A stretch of DNA of 36,233 bases from Ruminococcus sp. (GTDB lineage: Bacteria > Bacillota > Clostridia > Oscillospirales > Ruminococcaceae), in NCBI GenBank assembly GCA_017513795.1, contig JAFXEJ010000070.1, forward strand, positions 1 through 36,233, written 5' to 3'. The notes under the pieces were generated by a model. That model was not told the DNA's origin, did no database searches, and was given only the letters and a program-made list of their open reading frames with translations. Positions 9,501 through 15,461 of this stretch are shown here, in pieces. Made by a program: the position numbers and the translations under genes. Within the stretch, counting starts at the first letter, position 1, and each line of letters starts with the position of its first letter.

Positions 9501-10602
9501 GAGCTTTGAAGTAAGAAATATTGCATTCAGAAACGTTCCCGAGGACTGTATCGGTATGGAAGGTGTTCAGACAGGTTCAGACCTTACAGCTCCCGTTGAA
9601 AGATGCTGGATTCACAACTGCGAATTCTATGTTCCTCACGTTTCAAACCCTGCTGAGTCCGACAAGGCAGAGGGTGACGGCGCTTGCGACTTCAAGCGTG
9701 GACAGTACTTCACAAACAGCTACTGCTACTATGAGGGCTACCACAAGACAAACCTCGTAGGTGCATCAGATACAAACTATCAGTACCACATCACATATCA
9801 CCACAACTACTGGAAGAACTGCGAATCAAGAGGACCTCTTGCACGTCAGGCTGACATCCATATGTACAACAACGTATTCGACGGTCAGACAAGCTACTGC
9901 CAGAACCCCAGAGCAAACGCATTTATCTTCTCAGAATACAACGCATTCGTAAATGAGTGTAAAGATCCTGTTACTGTAAAGTCAGGCGGTGTTGTAAAGA
10001 GCTACAACGACGCATACATCAGCCTCAAGAAGGGTGCAGAGCAGGCAGCTACAGTCGTAACAGACAAGAGCAAGACAGTAAGCTCATCATGCAAGTATGC
10101 AAACTTTGATACAAATGCATCTGTATCTTATGTTCCCTCCGGCAATTATAGCCTTACAGAAGCTACAGGTCAGGCACTCTATGATTCACTCGCTGCATCA
10201 TTCGAAACAGACGGCGGATGCATGGACAACATGAAGCTTTCCGCTGGCGAACCCGAAATCACTCCTCCTGCAGAGACAACAGTTACTACAACTTCAACAA
10301 CAACTACTACATCCAAGACAACTACAACAACTACTACAACTACACCCGGCCCTGTAACAGGCGGTGTGGCTGGTGACGCAAACTGTGACGGTAAGGTTGC
10401 ACTTTCTGACGCTGTACTTATCATGCAGGCACTCGGAAATCCCGACTCCTACGGTGTAAACGGTACGGAATCAGTACATCTTACAGCAGAAGGTGAAGCA
10501 AACAGCGACGTATATGCTAAGGGAGACGGCCTTACAAATATGGACGCACTTGCAATCCAGAGATATCTGCTCAAACTCATATCAGCACTCCCTGAGTCAT
10601 AA
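6532..10602 (+). CDS. Bifunctional two-domain PL1 pectate lyase with CBM77-like module and dockerin
   Basis: The start ATG 6532 follows a TTGGAGGG site and opens a signal peptide (MRNLNMKKRIASAAAAAVM...); upstream ATG 6442 has no such site. The 1356-residue product reads: signal; fibronectin-like module (about 45-130); first PL1 beta-helix (about 135-560) with HSYNHF, ITYHHNWF and RHPRVR (about 359, holding the catalytic Arg); Thr/Pro/Ser linker; a roughly 110-residue module (about 593-700, HNFTANG... TLTQCLKIE... AGAHTITKAD) that resembles CBM77, a pectin binder; linker; second Ig-like module and second PL1 domain (about 829-1230) with ITYHHNYW and RGPLAR (about 1100); Thr-rich linker; dockerin from about 1281. 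Lyase chemistry is calcium-dependent beta-elimination of polygalacturonate. The dockerin implies secretion and attachment to a cohesin scaffold. The gene is monocistronic. Confidence 0.92.
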   Translation: MRNLNMKKRIASAAAAAVMSITAVAGTFGGTNFIIKENNTFTAVAAESTVKFIQTTGYSEGMYATWSSVSGASGYNVYVDGVQIDSMLIRQYSGYMRADAVGLKAGSHTMKVVPIVGGKEDSSKAAETTASAEAHDRSGYAFEGNHSPGAYKADGTLKDNAIVVYVTNENKDSVTVKLNAEGKGEVDCTGVQNIITAYKKGKETRPIAIRFIGNITDPSVLTKGDLVIDTATAGMTIEGIGNDATFNGFGLVLKNAVDVEVRNIGFMNCNSSEGDNCGLQQNNSYCWVHNCDFFYGDAGSDADQAKGDGALDTKKSHHITHSYNHFVDNGKCNLQGANSSDTSNYITYHHNWFDHSDSRHPRVRVATVHVYNNYYDGNSKYGIGSTTDSDIFAENNYFRNCKNPMMISGQGTDAAGEGTFSGEVGGMIKAYGNVFEGGVYVPYSQNSTQFDFYDAKSRDESVPSSVKAAKGGASYNNFDTASGFYSYKVDAAADVPAVVMAKAGRVDGGDFKWQFDNSVDDADYAVNSALKSALKSYDDKITAIGSGFKEDSAQPPVVTTVTTKAPSSSVVTTTTAAPSQPSQPVQPSEGGQVHNFTANGTSSSFYTISGNLSTSKGTVTYAGNTLTQCLKIETATSISFNAGSSGKLTLVFAEPTATIKVDGTKYAASGDGIITVDLGAGAHTITKADSVNLFYMVFGGSSAAPVVTTTTKTPSNPSVTTTTAKTPSNPVTTPPAVTPGDIKVNYAGGWNEMAYLVCSGLSDAEVSGVSYSGAATGSLTGEDLEYLVRDTKDGLRVDLLGLKPGTYAITLETSKGTVTQPGIVVGAQDRSGYAHFNYNEGVGAYTDGGTLKANAKVLYITDDNKDTVTLTSKDGTSVTGIGNILNSVGQDVGGGKAANGGTANTNSGILKKIAEDGTPLVIRIVGDVTAPKGLTEYDSTGNGGTAGDNGFMARMKSAKDLTIEGVGNDATVNGWGFHFMCESAAPELGKSFEVRNIAFRNVPEDCIGMEGVQTGSDLTAPVERCWIHNCEFYVPHVSNPAESDKAEGDGACDFKRGQYFTNSYCYYEGYHKTNLVGASDTNYQYHITYHHNYWKNCESRGPLARQADIHMYNNVFDGQTSYCQNPRANAFIFSEYNAFVNECKDPVTVKSGGVVKSYNDAYISLKKGAEQAATVVTDKSKTVSSSCKYANFDTNASVSYVPSGNYSLTEATGQALYDSLAASFETDGGCMDNMKLSAGEPEITPPAETTVTTTSTTTTTSKTTTTTTTTTPGPVTGGVAGDANCDGKVALSDAVLIMQALGNPDSYGVNGTESVHLTAEGEANSDVYAKGDGLTNMDALAIQRYLLKLISALPES

Positions 10603-10639
10603 TTGATTCAGGTTCCCCTAAAAATATAATGGTACATGG

Positions 10640-10668
10640 AAACAGGAGCCCGAAAGGACTCCTGTTTT
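10640..10668 (+). terminator. Stem-loop terminator after the pectate lyase gene
   Basis: AAACAGGAG (10640-10648) pairs with CTCCTGTTT (10659-10667), closing a CCCGAAAGGA loop, followed by a short T-run. It lies 38 nt past the stop codon. Confidence 0.75.
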
Positions 10669-10685
10669 CATATTCAGAAACAGAA

Positions 10686-10716
10686 ATACCGCACAGTCAA
10701 GTGCGGTATTTTTTTT
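10686..10716. terminator. Intrinsic terminator between pectate lyase and hpt (probably bidirectional)
   Basis: AATACCGCAC (10686-10695) pairs with GTGCGGTATT (10701-10710), followed by a run of T on the + strand. It lies 3' of the convergent hpt gene as well, and the opposite strand reads GTGCGGTATTTCTGTTT, so it may serve both genes. Confidence 0.85.
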
Positions 10717-10732
10717 AGTATTATCAGTGATA

Positions 10733-11272
10733 TTATGCCTCAAATTCTGCGATATACGGCAGATTTCTGTGATAGCCGTTATAGTCGAGACTGTAGCCTA
10801 CAACGAAATAATCCGGAATAGTGAACAGTGAAACATCAGCGTCAAGTTTTACGACACGTCTTGCCGGCTTGTCAAGAAGTGTAACGATTCTGAGAGAAAG
10901 CGGATTTCTTCCCTTGAGAATTTTTATAACTTCGCTGAGTGTTCTTCCTGTATCAATGATATCCTCAACAATGATAACATGATACTTGCTGATGTCGTGC
11001 TTGAGATCCATGGTGATTGTTACCTGACCGCATGACTCCGTTGTGCTGCCTGAGTAGCTTTTGGCTTCCATGAAATCAAGTCGGCAGGGGAGATCAATGC
11101 AGCGGCAGAGATCGCCGAGGAAAATAAAAGCGCCTTTCAGTATACTTACAAGCAGTACGGGCTTGCCGGCATATTCCTGTGTGATCTGTTTTCCGGCAGT
11201 TTCAATTGCTTTTCTGAGTTCATCTTCTGAGATGAGTACACGTTTTACAGTTCCTTGATTATTATTATCCAT
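10733..11272 (-). CDS. hpt: Hypoxanthine (guanine) phosphoribosyltransferase
   Basis: The 179-residue protein has the family's usual size. It carries the PRPP-binding motif VIIVEDIIDTGRTL, the pyrophosphate-binding LVSILKGAFIF segment, and the C-terminal purine-binding PDYFVVGYSLDYNGYHRNLPY (VVGYSLDYN being typical). It converts hypoxanthine or guanine plus PRPP to IMP or GMP in the cytoplasm (purine salvage). The ATG at 11272 overlaps the end of the GH31 gene by 8 nt and its ribosome binding site (GAAGGGA) lies inside that gene, so it is translated from the same mRNA. In many Firmicutes hpt lies next to ftsH; here the GH31 gene separates them. Confidence 0.95.
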   Translation of the reverse strand: MDNNNQGTVKRVLISEDELRKAIETAGKQITQEYAGKPVLLVSILKGAFIFLGDLCRCIDLPCRLDFMEAKSYSGSTTESCGQVTITMDLKHDISKYHVIIVEDIIDTGRTLSEVIKILKGRNPLSLRIVTLLDKPARRVVKLDADVSLFTIPDYFVVGYSLDYNGYHRNLPYIAEFEA

Positions 11273-13604
11273 TTATTTTTTCCCTTCCTGTGATGATTGA
11301 AATTTCAAGTTCCTGCGGACTTTCAACTGTGAATGGTTTGTCCGTTCCGGTAACGGTCACGATAAGTCTGTTGTTTTTTCTTTCAGCCGAAACCTCTGCT
11401 GCTTGTATGCCGTTTCTGTCGTATATCCGACAGAAAGCGGTCTGATCGTTTTCAATTCCATAGATAACGAGCTTCATTCCGTTTGCGTAATCGTAATCGG
11501 CAGTATTGCGGAAATCTCCATACGCTATGATCGAACAAGGCTTTGCATAAAGCGGAAGTCCGAAATAATCGTATTTTTTTGTATACCAGCTGCCGCCGCT
11601 GAGAGTTTCACCTGTCTGGATATCTGTCCAGATACCGCAGTCCGGCAGATAAAAGGTGCATATTCCGTCCTCGCTGAAAACAGGAGCAGCAAGCAGTGAA
11701 TCTCCGAGCATATACTGCGTATCAAGAGCAAGACAGCTCCGGTCATAGCCGAAATCGACAGCCATTGACCGCATCATGGGAATTCCAGTTTTGTGTGTAT
11801 GTACAGCCTGTGCGTAGAGATACGGCATAAGTCTGCCTTTGAGATTTACGAAATGACGTGCGACATCACAGCTTTCCTCATCAAAGTTCCACGGTACACG
11901 GTATGAATGATTTCCATGATAGCGTGAATGCGTGGAAAGGAGTCCGAAAGCCGTCCAGCGCTTGTAGAGATCGGGAGTGGCAGTTGCTTCAAAACCGGAA
12001 ATATCGTGGGAGAAGAAGCCGAATCCCGACATACAGAGGGAAAGTCCGCCTCTGAGCGTTTCCCACATAGATTCGTAGGTAGAGAAACAGTCGCCGCCCC
12101 AGTGTACGGGAAACTGCTGACATCCGGCTGTTGCTGAACGTGCAAAAAGACAGGAATTTTCACTGCCGTTGACTTCGCTGAGAGCGTCGAAAACGGTCTT
12201 GTTGTAGAGATATGAGTAGTAATTGTGCATTTTAAAGGGGTCAGCACCGTTGTGATAAACAACATCGGTAGGGATTCTCTCGCCGAAATCTGTTTTTATA
12301 GCGTCGATGCCCATTTCTGCAAGCTCACGGATTTTTCCGGCATACCATTGTTTTGCATCGGGATTTGTAAAGTCGATTATAGCAAGTCCCGGCTGCCAGA
12401 GGTCGGTCTGAAAAACTGAACCGTCACGATTTCTGAGGAAGTATCCCTTTTCCGCAAGCTCACGGAATACAGCGGCACGCTGTCCGATATAGGGATTTAC
12501 CCAAAGGCAGAGTTTAATTCCCTTTGCCTTGATTTTTGCGATAAGTCCGGCGGGATCAGGGAACATATTTTTATCCCATTCAAAGCCGCACCACTGGAAT
12601 TCCTTCATCCAGAAGCAGTCAAGGTGGAATACATCAAGCGGAATTTCACGCCGTTCCATTTCTTCGATAAAGGACATGATAGTATTTTCGTCGTAGCTTG
12701 TGGTAAAAGATGTTGAAAGCCACAATCCGAATGAATATGCCGGCGGAAGTGCCGGTTTTCCGGTAAGTGTTGTGTATGTCTGAATCACGTCGCCGATTGA
12801 ATTTCCGCCGAATATGAAGTATTCAAGGCGTTGTCCCTGTACGGAAAAAGCCGTTTTTGAGACATCCTCACTGCCGACCTCGAATGAAACTTTTTCGGTA
12901 TGATTTACGAAAACGCCGTAATTGCGTGAAGAAACAAAGAACGGAATTGATTTGTAGCTCTGATCTGAGCAAGTTCCGCCGTCGCTGTTCCAGATATCAA
13001 CAGTCTGACCGTTCTTGACGAAAGGTGTGAATTTTTCGCCGAAGCCGTAGATGTGTTCGCCGACGGAAATTCCGAGCATATCACGGATATAAGTATTTCC
13101 GCCGTTGTCGGACTGAGAGAAGAAGGGGAGCGCTTTTTCTGAGGTTCTTCTTAATTCTGCGCTGAGAGGAGATTCCTCAATTACAGAGAGTGTACGCTGT
13201 CCTGATTTTGTAAGAAGCTTGCCGTCATATCTGTAGGTGATATCCCATTTATCGCCTGTTGTGCCGATTTTTACGGAAGTTCTGCCGGAAATAAGCTCGC
13301 ATCCGCCGTCAGAGGTTCTGCGTATCACCGGTCTGAAAGCCGGATTTTCATAGAGGGGAAAGTCCGGCTTTTTTTGTGCAAAACCGGAAAAATGTTCAAT
13401 AGTGACTTTTATGCTGTTTTCGAGAACTGATGTAAACCGTACAGTAAAGAGGGGACCGCCTAAAGTCATTCCTCTGTTTGCGATCCACTGATGAGTGGCA
13501 TAAACAGTGACAGAATTTTCATCGGTTTCAATTCCGGCTATCTGTACTGCATAGCTGACATTATATCCGTTCCTGTTCAGCCAGTAGCCATCTGAAATTT
13601 TCAT
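11265..13604 (-). CDS. yicI: GH31 alpha-xylosidase (YicI-type)
   Basis: ATG 13604 is chosen because AAGGAG lies just upstream; the longer frame to 13637 overlaps the promoter. The product has 779 residues. The catalytic (beta/alpha)8 barrel shows FHLDCFWMKE, FEWD, LWVNPYIGQ, the nucleophile Asp439 in KTDFGERIP, ARSATAGCQQFPVHWGGD with acid/base Asp505, and FGFFSHDISGFE. The spacing between the two catalytic Asp residues (66) equals that of E. coli YicI, and KTDFGERIPTD is the alpha-xylosidase signature. It removes xylose from the non-reducing end of xyloglucan oligosaccharides. There is no signal peptide, so it is cytoplasmic and would work on imported oligosaccharides made by GH5/GH9 enzymes. 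It overlaps hpt by 8 nt downstream. Confidence 0.93.
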   Translation of the reverse strand: MKISDGYWLNRNGYNVSYAVQIAGIETDENSVTVYATHQWIANRGMTLGGPLFTVRFTSVLENSIKVTIEHFSGFAQKKPDFPLYENPAFRPVIRRTSDGGCELISGRTSVKIGTTGDKWDITYRYDGKLLTKSGQRTLSVIEESPLSAELRRTSEKALPFFSQSDNGGNTYIRDMLGISVGEHIYGFGEKFTPFVKNGQTVDIWNSDGGTCSDQSYKSIPFFVSSRNYGVFVNHTEKVSFEVGSEDVSKTAFSVQGQRLEYFIFGGNSIGDVIQTYTTLTGKPALPPAYSFGLWLSTSFTTSYDENTIMSFIEEMERREIPLDVFHLDCFWMKEFQWCGFEWDKNMFPDPAGLIAKIKAKGIKLCLWVNPYIGQRAAVFRELAEKGYFLRNRDGSVFQTDLWQPGLAIIDFTNPDAKQWYAGKIRELAEMGIDAIKTDFGERIPTDVVYHNGADPFKMHNYYSYLYNKTVFDALSEVNGSENSCLFARSATAGCQQFPVHWGGDCFSTYESMWETLRGGLSLCMSGFGFFSHDISGFEATATPDLYKRWTAFGLLSTHSRYHGNHSYRVPWNFDEESCDVARHFVNLKGRLMPYLYAQAVHTHKTGIPMMRSMAVDFGYDRSCLALDTQYMLGDSLLAAPVFSEDGICTFYLPDCGIWTDIQTGETLSGGSWYTKKYDYFGLPLYAKPCSIIAYGDFRNTADYDYANGMKLVIYGIENDQTAFCRIYDRNGIQAAEVSAERKNNRLIVTVTGTDKPFTVESPQELEISIITGREKING

Positions 13605-13635
13605 ATAAAACTCCTTAAAAAACAAATATATATAC

Positions 13636-13664
13636 ATAATAACATATATTAAGGAGGATTACAA
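13636..13664 (-). promoter_or_regulatory. Possible sigma-A-type promoter for GH31-hpt
   Basis: Read on the - strand, TTGTAA (13664-13659), 17-nt spacer, TATTAT (13641-13636). It falls between the ftsH stop and the GH31 start, so GH31-hpt may be transcribed separately from ftsH, although no terminator is seen between ftsH and GH31. Confidence 0.5.
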
Positions 13665-13672
13665 GAGAAATA

Positions 13673-15298
13673 CTATTTTTCCGCAATTATTGACATGAAC
13701 TCAATACCTGACAAGGTTTCCTTTTCAAGGAGGTAGTCGGTCAGTCTGCGGAGCTTATCCATATTCTGTCTGAGGATATCAGCGGCATTTTCATAGCATT
13801 GGTTGATTATATTTCTTGTTTCAATGTCTATTTCGTAGGCGGTATCCGGAGAGCATATCAACGATGAATTTCCGCCAAGATAGCGGTCATTCGTGATTTC
13901 AAGAGCAGTCATGCCGAATTTTTCGCTCATACCGAATCTTGTTACCATTGCCCGTGCTATCTGCGTAGCCTTTTCGATATCGTTTGAAGCACCGCTTGTG
14001 CACGTTCCGAAAACAAGCTCCTCAGCGGCTCTGCCACCGGTCAGGACAGTTATTCTTGCAAGAGCTTCTTCCTTTGTCATGAGGAATTTTTCACCCTCGT
14101 CGATCTGCATTGTATATCCCAGTGCTCCGGAAGTACGGGGGATGATCGTTATTTTATGTACCGGTGCGGAATCCTTTTGTATTGCGGCAACCAGCGCATG
14201 ACCTATTTCATGGCAGGCGATAATTTTTCTTTCTGTCGGAGAGATAACGGCATTTTTTCGCTGATATCCGGCGATTACCACTTCAACGCTTTCTTCAAGA
14301 TCAGCCTGAGTTACGGTATTTCTTCCGCTGCGCACAGCACGAAGGGCAGCTTCGTTGACGATATTTGCAAGCTCTGCACCGGAAGCTCCGGCGGTTGCTC
14401 TTGCCACAGCGTCAAAGTCGATATCAGGTTCAGTTTTCACTTTTTTTGCATGAACAGCGAGGATAGCTTTTCTTCCAGCCATATCAGGAAGCTCTGCAGG
14501 AATGCGTCTGTCGAAGCGTCCGGGACGAAGAAGCGCCGGATCAAGCGATTCCGGACGATTCGTTGCAGCAAGTATCACAACGCCTTTTTTGCCGTCGAAT
14601 CCGTCCATTTCGGTAAGAAGCTGATTAAGCGTCTGTTCACGCTCGTCGCTGCTTCCGGTATGACCTTCACGCTTTTTGCCGATAGCGTCGATTTCGTCGA
14701 TAAACACGATACAAGGAGCTTTTTCACTGGCTTGCCTGAAAAGATCACGCACCTTGGCTGCACCCACTCCCACGAACATTTCCACGAATTCAGAGCCGGA
14801 AATCGAGAAAAATGGTACATCAGCCTCGCCGGCGACAGCCTGTGCAAGGAGAGTTTTTCCTGTTCCCGGAGGTCCCACAAGGAGTGCGCCTTTTGGCAGA
14901 GAAGCTCCGATAACGGCGTATTTTTCCGGATCATGAAGGAAATCAACGATTTCCTCAAGTGCCTCTTTTGCTTCATCCTGACCGGCGACATCCCCGAATG
15001 TCTTGCCGGTCTGAGCCTTAACATAGACCTTTGCACTGCTTTTTCCGAATGCCATCATTTTTCCGGCACGTCTGCCGGCTCCTTTTGAAAGAATCATGCA
15101 GACTGCGATAATCAGCATAGCCGGAAGTATCCATGAAAGAACGGGCGTGAGATGCTCCGGAGAGAAATCGGGCTGTACTTTGTGCGCATCCGGCTTATTT
15201 GTTGCGGGAATCACAAACAGACAGTATAGTACTGCCAGAATAATTCCTGTTGTGAAAAAAATCAGAAAATTCTTTTTGTTTTTACAGTTGTCTTTCAT
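13673..15298 (-). CDS. ftsH: ATP-dependent zinc metalloprotease FtsH, short form
   Basis: The start is ATG 15298; the frame opens at 15349, but the promoter at 15329-15357 makes that impossible. The 541-residue product has two membrane segments (about residues 11-30 and 52-71), a AAA+ domain with Walker A GPPGTGKT (142-149), Walker [12 protein letters not shown], second region of homology [10 protein letters not shown], and a protease domain with the zinc motif HEIGH (363-367). It degrades membrane and unstable cytoplasmic proteins as a hexamer. The loop between membrane segments is only about 20 residues, whereas typical FtsH has an extracytoplasmic domain of about 70 or more; together with a short C-terminus this accounts for the small size. 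The spacing from AAGGAG to ATG is long (14 nt). Confidence 0.95.
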   Translation of the reverse strand: MKDNCKNKKNFLIFFTTGIILAVLYCLFVIPATNKPDAHKVQPDFSPEHLTPVLSWILPAMLIIAVCMILSKGAGRRAGKMMAFGKSSAKVYVKAQTGKTFGDVAGQDEAKEALEEIVDFLHDPEKYAVIGASLPKGALLVGPPGTGKTLLAQAVAGEADVPFFSISGSEFVEMFVGVGAAKVRDLFRQASEKAPCIVFIDEIDAIGKKREGHTGSSDEREQTLNQLLTEMDGFDGKKGVVILAATNRPESLDPALLRPGRFDRRIPAELPDMAGRKAILAVHAKKVKTEPDIDFDAVARATAGASGAELANIVNEAALRAVRSGRNTVTQADLEESVEVVIAGYQRKNAVISPTERKIIACHEIGHALVAAIQKDSAPVHKITIIPRTSGALGYTMQIDEGEKFLMTKEEALARITVLTGGRAAEELVFGTCTSGASNDIEKATQIARAMVTRFGMSEKFGMTALEITNDRYLGGNSSLICSPDTAYEIDIETRNIINQCYENAADILRQNMDKLRRLTDYLLEKETLSGIEFMSIIAEK

Positions 15299-15328
15299 AG
15301 GTAAAAGTTCAACTCCTTTTCTACAGAA

Positions 15329-15357
15329 ATTATAACATATAGCCGACACAAAGACAA
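15329..15357 (-). promoter_or_regulatory. Sigma-A-type promoter for ftsH
   Basis: Read on the - strand, TTGTCT (15357-15352), 17-nt spacer, TATAAT (15334-15329). Transcription would begin near 15322, leaving only about 24 nt of leader before the ATG at 15298. Confidence 0.75.
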
Positions 15358-15360
15358 CAG

Positions 15361-15420
15361 GTAAGTTAAGGCAATACCGTACAAAGCATAACTTACGGCT
15401 TTGTATGGTATTGCCTTAAG
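15361..15420. repeat. Inverted repeat with two mutually exclusive pairings
   Basis: The arms 15366-15387 and 15398-15419 are reverse complements over 22 bp with one mismatch (TTAAGGCAATACC...). In addition GTAAGTTA (15361-15368) is the exact reverse complement of TAACTTAC (15389-15396), which sits in the loop, so two alternative folds compete. It lies between the GH9 terminator and the ftsH promoter. It could be a small mobile palindrome or a bidirectional insulator. Confidence 0.75.
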
Positions 15421-15422
15421 TC

Positions 15423-15452
15423 AAAAAGAAATGCCCCGTTTCCGGAGCATTT
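15423..15452 (-). terminator. Intrinsic terminator after the GH9 gene
   Basis: On the - strand AAATGCTCCG-GAAA-CGGGGCATTT forms a 10-bp stem with one G-U pair and a GAAA tetraloop, followed by CTTTTTGA. The wobble pair only forms on the - strand transcript, which supports that direction. Confidence 0.8.
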
Positions 15453-15461
15453 CTGTATTTT

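Noticed and set aside
14156-15088. A 310-codon open frame opposite ftsH
   Set aside because: It is the mirror of a strongly conserved ftsH coding region, has Cys/Ser/Phe-rich unnatural composition and no ribosome binding site.
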